Below are positions 55,469 through 64,000 of a stretch of DNA of 64,000 nt, piece by piece. The stretch spans positions 62,001-126,000 of the forward strand of contig NZ_LIXZ01000002.1 of assembly GCF_001305855.1 (NCBI RefSeq). The letters run 5' to 3'. Position numbers and translations under genes: made by a program. Below the pieces are notes generated by a model. It saw nothing but the letters and a program-made list of their open reading frames with translations, did no database searches and was not told the origin of the DNA. Numbering within the stretch: the first letter of the stretch is position 1; every line of letters starts with the position of its first letter. The stretch is from Rossellomorea vietnamensis (GTDB lineage Bacteria; Bacillota; Bacilli; Bacillales; Bacillaceae_B).

Positions 55469-56821
55469 TTATGCTTGAAAAGAGGGTTGTGGTGTAAAGC
55501 TATGATCGCTCTCAGTCTTTTCGTTGGCTGCTTTCACTTGTTTCTGCTCTAACACTTGTTGTTCAATGTTAAAAATGTTGATGAATAGATCCAATTTATC
55601 TTCTGCATCCGGAAGACCGGCAAATTCCTTCGCCTGGAGGATCGGATCTTTTAATAGCTGGTTGATGATGCTCTTCGTGTGTTTATTGAGTACCTTGCGT
55701 TCCCTGTCTGACAGGTCAGGCATTTTCCTTTCGATGCTTTCCATCGTATCTGCCTGTATGGCAAGTGCTTTCTGTCTGAGAGCGGAGATGACAGGTACCA
55801 CACCGAGCATGTTCAACCATTCTTTAAACGCAACGATTTCTGCTTCGATCATGATCTCGATTTGTTCAGCCGCTTTTTTGCGTTCGGCCAGATTCGCCTG
55901 GACGATGCCTTCCAAATCATCGATGTCATAAAGGAATACACTCTCGAGCTGCCCGATCGCCGGATCTAAATCCCTCGGTACGGCTATGTCCACCATGAAT
56001 AGGGGACGGCCCTTCCTCATGCCTTCCACATGGGACATCATTTCTTTCGTGATGACAAAATCCTTTGCTCCGGTTGAACTGATCATGATATCCGCTTCTA
56101 CAAGGGCGCATTGAAGCTCCTGCATCGTTTTCGCATTGCCGCTGAAACGCTCTGCAAGGGTTTGGGCTTTCTCATATGTGCGGTTGATCACGGTCACTTT
56201 GGTGGCTCCGCTGCCATGGAGATTCTTGATGGCAAGTTCCCCCATTTTCCCGGCCCCAAGAATGAGGACATGCTTACCTTCCAGGCTGCCGAATACCTTT
56301 TTAGCCAATTCAACGGCCGCATAGCTGACTGATACCGCATTGGAACCAATCTCTGTTTCCGAGTGGCCCTTTTTGGCAACGGTCACCGCCTGCTTAAACA
56401 GGTGATTAAATACGGTACCCGTCGCTCCCGACTCCTGGGCATTCAGGAAGCTTGAACGGATTTGACCAAGGATCTGGGTTTCCCCGAGTACCATTGAGTT
56501 CAATCCACAGGCAACCTTAAACAGGTGTTCGACCGCTCCTTCTTGTTCATAAATGAACAGATATGGCGTGAACTCCTCTTTATCTATATCAAACCATTGA
56601 GATAAAAAATCTTTAATATAATAACGACCTGTATGAAGCTGATCCACTACCGCATAGACTTCCGTTCTATTACATGTAGAAACAATCACATTCTCAAGGA
56701 TGCTTTTCTTTTCCTTTAATGTTTTCATTGCTGAAGGAAGATCAGTTTCGTTGAAAGATAAACGCTCACGAATCTCTACAGGGGCCGTTTTATAATTTAA
56801 ACCAACGACTATTGTATACAT
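55469..56821 (-). CDS. hemA: Glutamyl-tRNA reductase
   Basis: HemA reduces glutamyl-tRNA to glutamate-1-semialdehyde, the first committed step of C5 heme synthesis. The 450-residue protein has the catalytic cysteine in [12 protein letters not shown], an NADPH fold ([18 protein letters not shown]), and the C-terminal dimerisation domain ([35 protein letters not shown]). The ATG at 56821 is chosen because the sequence then matches B. subtilis; a GTG at 56830 lies too near the ribosome binding site GGGGGTG. First gene of hemAXCDBL. Confidence 0.96.
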   Translation of the reverse strand: MYTIVVGLNYKTAPVEIRERLSFNETDLPSAMKTLKEKKSILENVIVSTCNRTEVYAVVDQLHTGRYYIKDFLSQWFDIDKEEFTPYLFIYEQEGAVEHLFKVACGLNSMVLGETQILGQIRSSFLNAQESGATGTVFNHLFKQAVTVAKKGHSETEIGSNAVSVSYAAVELAKKVFGSLEGKHVLILGAGKMGELAIKNLHGSGATKVTVINRTYEKAQTLAERFSGNAKTMQELQCALVEADIMISSTGAKDFVITKEMMSHVEGMRKGRPLFMVDIAVPRDLDPAIGQLESVFLYDIDDLEGIVQANLAERKKAAEQIEIMIEAEIVAFKEWLNMLGVVPVISALRQKALAIQADTMESIERKMPDLSDRERKVLNKHTKSIINQLLKDPILQAKEFAGLPDAEDKLDLFINIFNIEQQVLEQKQVKAANEKTESDHSFTPQPSFQA

Positions 56822-56858
56822 GCTATGCACTACACCCCCAAGTAAAATCAATACTGTT

Positions 56859-56864
56859 ATTATA
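56859..56864 (-). promoter_or_regulatory. Candidate extended -10 of the hem operon promoter
   Basis: On the minus strand TATAAT is preceded by TGT (extended -10 form), 38 bases before hemA. No clear -35 is present. The neighbouring TTATAAT resembles one half of a PerR box, which controls hemA in B. subtilis, but the other half is not evident. Confidence 0.5.
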
Positions 56865-57220
56865 ACATGTCCAAATAAGTCCTCAGGCCCTAAAATGTGA
56901 ACAGAAAATGAAACCTATGCTACATTTAAGGGGTAGAACCTAATGCTTCTTCCGGGACTTGCTAAACATTCATTTCATCATTACATTTAAGTAGAAGAAG
57001 GAAAATAAGCTTGAAAGCATTTTCAATTCTTCGTAAATCTTTTAAATTTCGACATTTCCCTACTAATGTAGGGTACCAAAACAAGCCTAAAGAATCAAGT
57101 AATGGAAAGGTTTCTCACTATTCAACGGGACATAGGGATTTATTTTTCATATTATGTGTCATTTTCCCTTAAAAAATAGAATTTAAAACCGTCATTTTAC
57201 TAATATTCAGGAGGAAGAGT
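56865..57220. other. Non-coding stretch between hemA and the LiaI-like gene
   Basis: About 355 bases with no gene. It is A+T-rich and contains the perfect palindrome TTGAAAGCATTTTCAA (57011-57026), which resembles a catabolite-responsive element with one mismatch at the central CG. No open frame with a ribosome binding site, repeat or terminator was found. Confidence 0.4.
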
Positions 57221-57706
57221 ATGAAACAGCAGCGGATATTCCCCGGAATCATCTTAATTGGCTTTGGAGCTTACTTTTATTTACAGCAGGCAAACATCGT
57301 ATTATTTCAGGAATTTTTCACGTGGCCCACTTTGCTTATCATTGTCGGACTGGCTTTTCTCGGTCAGGGATACGGAGGTAAGGATTATGAAGCCATCCTC
57401 CCCGGTACGATCCTTGTTGGATTCGGCTTACATTTCCACGTGGTCAATAAACTGGATATTTGGCCGGATCATATGGGAACTTTCATTCTCATCATTGCAC
57501 TCGGTTTCCTGCTCAGATACCAGAAGACACGTACCGGATTATTTCAAGGAGTGCTTTTTTTGACACTCTCTATCCTTCTTCTATTCTCGGATAAAGTGGT
57601 GCGATGGTCCGGTTTCATCGAAGGAAGTGTGGGAAGCGCTTGGGAATTCTGGCCCATCGTCATTATCGGGATCGGTGTCTATTTATTATTTGTAAGAAAA
57701 AAGTAA
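57221..57706 (+). CDS. LiaI/LiaF-like transmembrane protein
   Basis: The 161-residue protein has four to five membrane helices, containing the LiaI-LiaF N-terminal TM-repeat pattern (GIILIGFGAYFYLQQANI, then WPTLLIIVGLAFLGQG, again PGTILVGFGLHF and FWPIVIIGIGVYLLF), i.e. an internal duplication. The ATG has AGGAGGAAG upstream. Proteins of this kind occur next to envelope-stress systems, but no two-component genes are adjacent, so its role is unknown. It is on the plus strand, flanked by a terminator. Confidence 0.75.
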   Translation: MKQQRIFPGIILIGFGAYFYLQQANIVLFQEFFTWPTLLIIVGLAFLGQGYGGKDYEAILPGTILVGFGLHFHVVNKLDIWPDHMGTFILIIALGFLLRYQKTRTGLFQGVLFLTLSILLLFSDKVVRWSGFIEGSVGSAWEFWPIVIIGIGVYLLFVRKK

Positions 57707-57716
57707 GCCAAACGCG

Positions 57717-57746
57717 AAAAAGCCCGGAATGGCATCCGGGCTTTTT
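57717..57746. terminator. Bidirectional terminator between the LiaI-like gene and the ABC operon
   Basis: AAAAAGCCCGGA and TCCGGGCTTTTT form a 12-bp stem with a six-base loop, flanked by A and T tracts on both sides. Confidence 0.93.
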
Positions 57747-57760
57747 CATGTTTATTAATA

Positions 57761-58495
57761 TTAAAGAACCGAGTCCAAAAATTCTTTCGTCCTCTGCTCT
57801 TTTGGAGAATGGAACAATTCCTGTGGGGGCCCCACTTCGACGATGCGGCCATCATGCATATAGACGACCCAATCGGCCACTTCACGGGCAAATCCCATTT
57901 CATGGGTCACGACGACCATCGTCATTCCTTCTAAAGCAAGCTCCTTCATGGTAGCGAGTACTTCACCGACCAATTCAGGATCCAGTGCTGAAGTTGGCTC
58001 ATCGAACAGCATGATATCCGGTTTCATGGCAAGGGCCCTGGCGATGGCGACACGCTGCTTCTGTCCCCCGGAAAGCTTGGAGGGATAGACATCTTCTTTA
58101 TCCCCAAGCCCGACCTTCTTTAACAGCGCTTTGGCATCCTTCCTTGCATCCGCCTTAGAGACACCCTTTACGTACACCGGTGCCTCCATCACATTTTCCA
58201 ATACGGTTTTGTGGGGGAAGAGATAGAAATGCTGGAAGACCATTCCCACCTTTTGACGGATCTTATTCAAATCATGGGTATCTTGATTGACTTCCTCCCC
58301 TTCGATGACGACCTTCCCGTTATCTTTCAGTTCGAGGAAGTTTAAGCAGCGAAGCAATGTACTCTTCCCTGATCCACTGGCTCCAATGAGGCAAACCACG
58401 TCACTTTCCCTTACGTTGATATCAATGTCCTTTAATACATGTAAATCACCAAAGGATTTATTTAATTTTTCTACTTTAATCATTTCCTGACTCAC
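57761..58495 (-). CDS. Polar amino acid ABC transporter ATP-binding protein
   Basis: The about 244-residue ATPase has Walker A ([11 protein letters not shown]), Q-loop ([17 protein letters not shown]), ABC signature ([15 protein letters not shown]), Walker B ([14 protein letters not shown]), and the H-loop ([16 protein letters not shown]). It is of the GlnQ/ArtP type. GTG at 58495 is preferred, as GGGAGGG lies six bases upstream. It is the last gene of a three-gene transport operon. This operon is not in this position in B. subtilis. Confidence 0.93.
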   Translation of the reverse strand: MSQEMIKVEKLNKSFGDLHVLKDIDINVRESDVVCLIGASGSGKSTLLRCLNFLELKDNGKVVIEGEEVNQDTHDLNKIRQKVGMVFQHFYLFPHKTVLENVMEAPVYVKGVSKADARKDAKALLKKVGLGDKEDVYPSKLSGGQKQRVAIARALAMKPDIMLFDEPTSALDPELVGEVLATMKELALEGMTMVVVTHEMGFAREVADWVVYMHDGRIVEVGPPQELFHSPKEQRTKEFLDSVL

Positions 58496-58516
58496 ACTCA
58501 TCCCTCCCACTTATTC

Positions 58517-59164
58517 TTAATCACTGATAGACATTCGTTTCTCGATTACATTGACGATCGTTGAGAATAGTAATACGAGAACCAGGTAATAGATCGCTAC
58601 AACGAGCAGATACGTCATATAATCAAAGTTATTCGAACCGAGTGTCGTCGCCACGCTGAACAATTCAAACATCCCGATGAAGGAAGCAAGGGATGAATCC
58701 TTCAATGCAATGATGAATTGATTCCCAAGGGGTGGCAGGGCACGCCTGAATGCCTGTGGAAGGATGATCCTTCTCATGGACAGGCCAAGTGACATTCCAA
58801 GGGAACGCCCCGCTTCCATTTGCCCTTTGTCGATGGATTGAATGGCCCCGCGGAAGATCTCTGCGATATACGCTCCATTATGGAATGCAAGACCCATGAC
58901 GACAGACCAGAAGCCTGAAATATTCAATGAAGTCAATCCGAAGTAGAAAATGAAGATTTGAACGATTAATGGTGTACCCCTTACAACGAAAATGTATAAA
59001 TCCGCAATCAGGGACAAAGGTTTGATCCCTGAAATCTTAAGGAAAGCGAAAAACAAACCGATCACAATCGCAATCAGGACAGATACAAAGGTTAATTGGA
59101 ATGTCAGCAACATCCCTTTAAGAAAAACATCATATGTACCGGCAAAGGTTTCTAAAAAGTGCAT
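58517..59164 (-). CDS. Polar amino acid ABC transporter permease
   Basis: The 215-residue permease has about five membrane helices and the HisM/GlnP signature (GAYIAEIFRGAIQSIDKGQMEAGRSLGMS, the EAA loop). The ATG at 59164 follows GGAGGGAAG; longer readings from 59227 have no ribosome binding site. It is between the binding protein and ATPase genes; one permease gene is sufficient as a homodimer. Confidence 0.93.
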   Translation of the reverse strand: MHFLETFAGTYDVFLKGMLLTFQLTFVSVLIAIVIGLFFAFLKISGIKPLSLIADLYIFVVRGTPLIVQIFIFYFGLTSLNISGFWSVVMGLAFHNGAYIAEIFRGAIQSIDKGQMEAGRSLGMSLGLSMRRIILPQAFRRALPPLGNQFIIALKDSSLASFIGMFELFSVATTLGSNNFDYMTYLLVVAIYYLVLVLLFSTIVNVIEKRMSISD

Positions 59165-59248
59165 GGACTTCCCTCCGTTCAATTTATTTCCCATTAAGAC
59201 AAAAAGCGAATGCGCATAGAAGCACATTCGCTCTGTGTCATGCTGCTC

Positions 59249-60031
59249 TTACTCTTTCTCAGGATCTGATGTAATGTCTGTTTTGAAATATTTTTCACTG
59301 ATTTTCTTTAAAGTACCGTCTTCTCTTAATGTTTCAAGAGCTTTATTGACTTCTTTCAATAGTTTTTCATTATCTTTACTCACGGCGATCGCCTGCTCAC
59401 TGCGGCCGATCAGTTCACGCGCTTCAATGTCGAGACCAGAAGCGATCGCTTCTTTACCAGTGATGAAGTCTGTGATGACGGCATCATGTTTCCCTTTATT
59501 TAACGCTTCGAGTGCGACAACGTCACTATCATACGCCTGAATTTTATCCGTTACTTCCTTTGCTGTATCTGAGTACGTGGACCCTTTGGATACGGCAATT
59601 TCCTTGTCCTTTAAATCATCCAGGGTTTCAACATCACTGTCTTTGCGGACGAAAATCTGTGGTCCTGAATAATAATAAGGAGTTGAGAAGTCCACTTCCT
59701 TCAAACGGTCCTCCGTGATCGTATGACTGGCAACCGCCGCGTCGAAACGTCCGGATTTAACCCCTTCTACAATTCCTGCAAATTTAAATTTCTTCTGTTC
59801 GGGTTCAAGACCCATTTCTTTCGCTACGGCTTCTGCCACTTCAATATCGAAACCTGACATGGTTCCATCATTATTCGTCACACTGAAAGGCTTGAATTCA
59901 CCTGAAGCTGCATAAACGAATTTGCCTTCCTCCACTAACTTCGCACCACTCTTTGTTGTGGCTTTGTCTCCGCAAGCGGATAGAAGAAGTGCAGCAAGTA
60001 CTAAAATGACTAGGCTTTTCCAATTCTTCAC
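59249..60031 (-). CDS. Amino acid ABC transporter substrate-binding lipoprotein
   Basis: The 260-residue protein has a lipoprotein signal (lipobox LSAC, cysteine at about 20) and the family-3 solute-binding fold (FKPFSVTNNDGTMSGFDIEVAEAVAKEMG, VDFSTPYYYSGPQIFV, RLKEVDF). Specificity cannot be read from the sequence with confidence; it may bind glutamine, arginine or cystine. Start is GTG at 60031. First gene of the operon. Confidence 0.9.
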   Translation of the reverse strand: MKNWKSLVILVLAALLLSACGDKATTKSGAKLVEEGKFVYAASGEFKPFSVTNNDGTMSGFDIEVAEAVAKEMGLEPEQKKFKFAGIVEGVKSGRFDAAVASHTITEDRLKEVDFSTPYYYSGPQIFVRKDSDVETLDDLKDKEIAVSKGSTYSDTAKEVTDKIQAYDSDVVALEALNKGKHDAVITDFITGKEAIASGLDIEARELIGRSEQAIAVSKDNEKLLKEVNKALETLREDGTLKKISEKYFKTDITSDPEKE

Positions 60032-60079
60032 TGTCTAGAGTCCCCCTTATGTAGCTTGTAATATTTTTAATCTTTCATA

Positions 60080-60108
60080 ATTTTATCAACAAAAGAGAAA
60101 ATTCTCAA
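60080..60108 (-). promoter_or_regulatory. SigA-type promoter of the amino acid ABC operon
   Basis: On the minus strand TTGAGA (60103-60108) and TAAAAT (60080-60085) are 17 bases apart, about 50 bases before the binding-protein gene. The remaining gap up to 60301 (non-coding, about 200 bases) shows no other clear element. Confidence 0.6.
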
Positions 60109-60301
60109 AATTCAAATATAGCTTCCACGGCTTATAATTATCCATTTTAGTGGATGAAACCGATTCAGCTTGGTTTCAGATACATATGCGTCCCTATCCT
60201 TTCATTTCCTTTCATATGCTTTGACCATATAGGCCAATAAACCTTATACGGACTTCGGTAGACCTTCTTTAATACTACTTTTTAGCTATAAGTTCTGTAG
60301 T

Positions 60302-60344
60302 CAAAAAAAAGAACCGATCTCCATATATGGAAATCGGTTCTTTA
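60302..60344 (-). terminator. Terminator after engB
   Basis: On the minus strand GAACCGAT with an inner CCATATATGG faces ATCGGTTC, followed by eight T. It ends the lonA-engB unit. Confidence 0.88.
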
Positions 60345-60349
60345 TAAGA

Positions 60350-60934
60350 TTATTTATAATACGACCTGATGGCGTCCCAGGCTTTGTCTTTTCCAAGGCC
60401 TGTTTCGGAAGAGAACATGATAAGGTCGTCTTCGCTGTCCATGTTCAGGGTTTCTCTTGTGACTTTCAGGTGCTTCTGCCATTTGCCTTTGGGGATCTTG
60501 TCCGCTTTGGTGGCAATGACGATACACGGCAGGCCGTGATGCTTTAGGAAATCATACATCATGACATCATCGTTGGTAGGGGCATGACGCAGGTCCACGA
60601 TCAGGATGACCGCCCTTAGCTGCTCCCGGGAAGTGATGTAGGTTTCGATCATCTTTCCCCATGCTTCCCGCTCTGTCTTGGATACTTTGGCAAAACCGTA
60701 ACCGGGAACATCTACATAATAGAGGGTCTCTTCTATTTTATAAAAATTCAGCGTCTGGGTTTTTCCAGGCTTGGATGAAATCCTCGCCATGCTCTTCCTG
60801 CCGATCATTTTATTGATGAATGATGATTTTCCTACGTTCGAGCGTCCGGCTAAGGCAAACTCAGGAAGGATGTCGCCAGGATATTGTTCAGGCCTGACTG
60901 CACTGATGACTAGCTCAACTTGATTTACTTTCAC
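60350..60934 (-). CDS. engB: Ribosome-biogenesis GTPase EngB (YsxC)
   Basis: The 194-residue essential GTPase assists 50S assembly. It has Walker A ([15 protein letters not shown]), G2/G3 ([28 protein letters not shown]), G4 ([12 protein letters not shown]) and G5 ([15 protein letters not shown]). Its ATG overlaps the lonA stop, a conserved arrangement in Bacillus. Confidence 0.96.
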   Translation of the reverse strand: MKVNQVELVISAVRPEQYPGDILPEFALAGRSNVGKSSFINKMIGRKSMARISSKPGKTQTLNFYKIEETLYYVDVPGYGFAKVSKTEREAWGKMIETYITSREQLRAVILIVDLRHAPTNDDVMMYDFLKHHGLPCIVIATKADKIPKGKWQKHLKVTRETLNMDSEDDLIMFSSETGLGKDKAWDAIRSYYK

Positions 60935-63255
60935 TTCTTTTCACCTACTAATGCTTTCTCTAAGACTTCATCGATGTGGGAGACAAGGATGAACGTTAAT
61001 TCTTCCCTTACACTTTCAGGAATATCATCTATATCCTTTTCATTATCTTTCGGAAGGATAATCGTTTTAATTCCGGCACGATGAGCGCTTAATGTTTTTT
61101 CTTTCACTCCGCCGATCGGAAGGACTCTTCCTCTCAGGGTCATTTCACCTGTCATCCCGACTTCACGGTTCACGTATTTCCCTGTCAGGGCTGATACGAG
61201 TGCCGTCGTGATCGTGATTCCGGCAGAAGGACCGTCTTTCGGGACTGCTCCTTCGGGAACGTGGATGTGAATATCATGTTTCTCGTGGAAATTCTCATCA
61301 ATTCCAAGCACCCCTGCCTTTGAACGGACGTAGCTGAAGGCTGTCTGAGCAGACTCCTTCATGACATCTCCCAGTTTCCCGGTCAGTACAAGCTTCCCTT
61401 TACCAGGGGCGAGGGATACTTCAATTTGAAGGGTGTCTCCGCCGACCGTCGTATAGGCAAGACCAGTTGATACACCGATTTGATTTTCGATTTCTGCCTG
61501 GCCGTAACGGAATTTCTTCTTCCCTAGGAACTCTTCTATATTGCTTGAAGTGATCACGACTCGCTTCTTATCCCCCGAAACGATGATCTTCGCCGTTTTT
61601 CTGCAGAGAGCTGCCAGCTGACGCTCCAGGCTCCTCACACCGGCTTCCCTTGTATAATAGCGGACGATATCAACGATTGCCTCATCTCTCACTTGAAGCT
61701 TCGATTTGGATAAACCGTGATCTTTGATCTGCTTGTCCAGTAAATGATGCTTCGCGATGTTTAACTTTTCAAGTTCCGTGTAACCGGCAATCGTAATGAT
61801 TTCCATCCTGTCCCGGAGTGGTCCCGGAATGGTTGAAAGGTCATTTGCCGTTGCAATGAACATCACTTTTGATAAGTCGTATGTCTCTTCAATATAGTGA
61901 TCACTGAAGTTTGAATTTTGTTCGGGATCGAGTACCTCAAGCATCGCAGAAGAAGGATCTCCCCTGAAATCACTTGACATTTTATCGATTTCATCGAGAA
62001 GGAACACAGGGTTGATCGTACCTGCCTTTTTCATTCCCCGGATGATTCTGCCCGGCATGGCTCCTACATAGGTACGTCTGTGCCCCCTGATTTCGGATTC
62101 GTCCCGGACGCCTCCAAGGGAGATGCGGACAAAATTCCGTCCCAGAGATTCAGCAACTGAACGGGCCAAGCTCGTTTTCCCGACTCCTGGAGGTCCGGCG
62201 AGACACAGGATCGGTCCTTTCAGTGATTGAGTCAATTGTTGAACGGCAAGATATTCGAGCACTCTTTCCTTAACTTTTTCAAGACCATAATGATCCCGGT
62301 TTAAAATCTGTTCAGAACGCTTGATGTCCAATTGATCTTCTGTTTCCGTGGACCATGGCAATGAAACAAGCCACTCGATGTAATTACGGATCACAGAGCT
62401 TTCAGCAGAACTTGAAGGCACCTTCTCATAGCGTGCAAGCTCCTTTAATGCCGTAAGTTCCACTTCTTCAGGCATATTGGCCTGTTCGATTTTAGCCGTT
62501 AAATCTTCAATTTCGCCCGTTTTACCTTCTTTGTCACCCAACTCTTTCTGAATGGCTTTCATTTGCTCACGAAGATAATACTCTTTCTGGGTTCTTTCCA
62601 TCGAACGTTTGACACGCTGCCCGATTTTTTTCTCTAGGCTGAGCACTTCTTTTTCATTGTTAATCGTTTCGATCACCATTTGAAGCCGCTTCTTAATGTC
62701 GAGTGTTTCCAGGACGTTCTGCTTTTCCTTCATTTTCAGGGGCAGATGGGATGCCACGATATCCGCAAGCCTTCCCGGTTCTTCAATATCCGATACGGTT
62801 GAATACGTTTCGGCTGAAACTTTCTTTGATAGCTTTATGTATTGTTCGAAATAGTTCAATAACGTCCTCATCAACGCGTCTGTTTCCGATTCCTTACCTT
62901 CATCATCATGGAATTCCTTCACACTTACTTCATAGAAATCCTTTTGCCCGGTGAATGAAGTAATCGACGCACGGTTCATTCCCTCGACCAGCACCCTGAT
63001 GGTCCCGTTAGGCAGTTTGAGCATCTGCTTGACCTTTGTCAGAGTCCCCATCTCGTAGAAATCTTCCTGTGTTGGCTCATCTATATTCATATCTCTTTGA
63101 GTCGTTAAGAAAATTAAATGATCATCCATCATGGCTTTTTCTAAAGCCTGAACGGAGCGCTCACGTCCAACATCTAAATGCAAGACCATTGTTGGATACA
63201 CAAGTAAGCCTCTCAATGGAAGGAGGGGAACCATTAAATTATTTTGTTTTGCCAC
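60931..63255 (-). CDS. lonA: ATP-dependent protease LonA
   Basis: LonA degrades misfolded and regulatory proteins in the cytoplasm. About 774 residues: N-terminal substrate domain ([20 protein letters not shown]), AAA+ domain ([39 protein letters not shown]), and protease domain with catalytic Ser ([15 protein letters not shown]) and Lys ([12 protein letters not shown]). The GTG at 63255 is chosen (GGAGG eight bases upstream), giving [16 protein letters not shown]; the GTG at 63264 is inside the ribosome binding site. Upstream is lonB, as in B. subtilis. Confidence 0.95.
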   Translation of the reverse strand: MAKQNNLMVPLLPLRGLLVYPTMVLHLDVGRERSVQALEKAMMDDHLIFLTTQRDMNIDEPTQEDFYEMGTLTKVKQMLKLPNGTIRVLVEGMNRASITSFTGQKDFYEVSVKEFHDDEGKESETDALMRTLLNYFEQYIKLSKKVSAETYSTVSDIEEPGRLADIVASHLPLKMKEKQNVLETLDIKKRLQMVIETINNEKEVLSLEKKIGQRVKRSMERTQKEYYLREQMKAIQKELGDKEGKTGEIEDLTAKIEQANMPEEVELTALKELARYEKVPSSSAESSVIRNYIEWLVSLPWSTETEDQLDIKRSEQILNRDHYGLEKVKERVLEYLAVQQLTQSLKGPILCLAGPPGVGKTSLARSVAESLGRNFVRISLGGVRDESEIRGHRRTYVGAMPGRIIRGMKKAGTINPVFLLDEIDKMSSDFRGDPSSAMLEVLDPEQNSNFSDHYIEETYDLSKVMFIATANDLSTIPGPLRDRMEIITIAGYTELEKLNIAKHHLLDKQIKDHGLSKSKLQVRDEAIVDIVRYYTREAGVRSLERQLAALCRKTAKIIVSGDKKRVVITSSNIEEFLGKKKFRYGQAEIENQIGVSTGLAYTTVGGDTLQIEVSLAPGKGKLVLTGKLGDVMKESAQTAFSYVRSKAGVLGIDENFHEKHDIHIHVPEGAVPKDGPSAGITITTALVSALTGKYVNREVGMTGEMTLRGRVLPIGGVKEKTLSAHRAGIKTIILPKDNEKDIDDIPESVREELTFILVSHIDEVLEKALVGEKK

Positions 63256-63384
63256 ATATAACACCTCCGAATTTTGCTCTTGAGTCTTTGTACAATTCTA
63301 ACTTATTTACTAGGTAGTGTCTATTAAATAGGTATTTACAACTTTATTCGATAAAGCTCTCCCTTATTCCATTTTCCATCTATT

Positions 63385-63421
63385 CAAAAACAAACCGATT
63401 CGGATAGACCCGAATCGGTCA
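63385..63421 (-). terminator. Terminator between lonB and lonA
   Basis: ACCGATTCGG and CCGAATCGGT form a 10-bp perfect stem with a six-base loop, then TTGTTTTTG on the minus strand. Confidence 0.85.
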
Positions 63422-63426
63422 ACAGT

Positions 63427-64000
63427 CTATACACTTTTCTTATTTTGTTCAGTAACGCCCTGGGGAACCTGGTCCTTCATCAAGGCGAGGTCAAGCACTT
63501 CCTTAAGCTGTTTGACCGGAACCACTTCGATTCCTTCAATCTCTCTTAACATTGCCTGTTGGTTGTCGTACGGAATGATGGCCATGGTAGCACCGGCGAG
63601 CTTCGCACCTTTCACTTTAGGATACACCCCGCCGACAGGCTTAACGGATCCATGAATACTGATTTCCCCTGTGACAGCAATCGTATGCTTGATGGGTATC
63701 CGGTAAATGGCCGAGTAAATCCCAAGCGCCATGGCAATCCCTGCAGAAGGTCCGTCGACCGGCACTCCGCCTGGAAAATTCACATGTATATCATACTGAT
63801 CGGCAGGCACCCCCATGGAACGAAGAACGGTGATCACATTTTCGATCGAGCCTTTCGCCATGCTTTTCCTCCTGATGGATTTACTCCGGTCCCCGATGCT
63901 TTCTTCTTCTACGATTCCCGTCACATTGATGGTGCCTTTATCCGTTGCGGGAAGGACATTTACTTCAATCTCAAGTAAAGAACCGGTATTTGGCCCTGTC
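63427..64000 (-). CDS. lonB: ATP-dependent protease LonB (C-terminal part only)
   Basis: Only the last 190 residues or so are in the window; the gene continues beyond the right edge. It reads through NTGSLLEIEVNVLPA, RKSMAKGSIENVITVL, and the protease active site with Ser in VPVDGPSAGIAMALG and Lys in KGAKLAGATMAIIP. In B. subtilis LonB is expressed in the forespore under SigF and precedes lonA, as here. The ATG at 63924 is internal, not the start, because the reading frame remains open and homologous upstream. Confidence 0.95.
   Translation of the reverse strand, partial: TGPNTGSLLEIEVNVLPATDKGTINVTGIVEEESIGDRSKSIRRKSMAKGSIENVITVLRSMGVPADQYDIHVNFPGGVPVDGPSAGIAMALGIYSAIYRIPIKHTIAVTGEISIHGSVKPVGGVYPKVKGAKLAGATMAIIPYDNQQAMLREIEGIEVVPVKQLKEVLDLALMKDQVPQGVTEQNKKSV

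Noticed and set aside
63240-63262. ATG out of frame at the lonA start
   Set aside because: It gives a seven-codon peptide overlapping the GTG start of lonA; the GTG start agrees with LonA homology.

Overview
This window is chromosomal DNA from an endospore-forming Bacillaceae (Bacillus sensu lato; the level of divergence from B. subtilis and the type IV pilus genes would suit a Rossellomorea-like environmental species, but the sequence does not fix the species). The gene order is the well-known B. subtilis block lonB-lonA-engB ... hemAXCDBL-spoVID-ysxE-valS-folC-(comC)-spoIIB-maf-radC-mreBCD-minCD-spoIVFAB ... rplU-prp-rpmA-spo0B-obgE-pheB-pheA-niaR/nifS-nadBCA-safA-coxA. It is read here from right to left, so nearly all genes lie on the minus strand. 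Both window ends cut genes: a YhcN/YlaJ lipoprotein (coxA-like) at the left and lonB at the right.

Layout from left to right. 1-3.3 kb: spore-coat and cortex genes (coxA-like, a CotS/APH-fold kinase, safA). 3.3-8.8 kb: de novo NAD synthesis (nadABC), divergent nifS and the niacin-responsive repressor niaR. 8.8-10.3 kb: pheA and pheB. 10.4-15 kb: obgE, spo0B, L27, the L27-processing protease Prp, L21 and an RNase E/G gene that B. subtilis lacks here. 15-24 kb: spoIVFAB, minCD, mreBCD, radC, maf, spoIIB. 23.8-43.2 kb: a large type IV pilus (T4P) region. 43-57 kb: folC, valS with a T-box, ysxE, spoVID and the heme operon. 57-60 kb: a membrane protein and an amino-acid ABC transporter. 60-64 kb: engB, lonA, lonB.

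The most notable region is 23.8-43.2 kb. The place normally held by comC alone (between folC and spoIIB) carries a complete monoderm T4P machine. It has PilB, PilT, PilC, a major pilin, PilD/ComC, PilM, PilN, PilO and a further prepilin on the minus strand. Three unfamiliar genes precede pilB: a VanW/YoaR-like exported protein, a PRC-barrel protein and a membrane protein with an acidic linker. A divergent plus-strand operon encodes two prepilins and a large GspK/PilX-like pilin with a repetitive, bactofilin-like body. Convergent to it is a 960-residue secreted von Willebrand factor A (vWA) protein, and next comes a membrane GAF-GGDEF diguanylate cyclase. PilB starts with a tandem MshEN-type motif, the fold known to bind c-di-GMP in MshE-family ATPases. 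The region therefore looks like a self-contained, c-di-GMP-linked, retractable pilus with a candidate tip adhesin; this assembly is an inference from gene content and order.

Regulatory elements seen include a candidate NiaR operator between nadB and nifS, a T-box leader ahead of valS, an L21-type leader ahead of rplU, and about twenty intrinsic terminators that divide the window into transcription units. No tRNA, rRNA, CRISPR array, insertion sequence or phage gene was seen.
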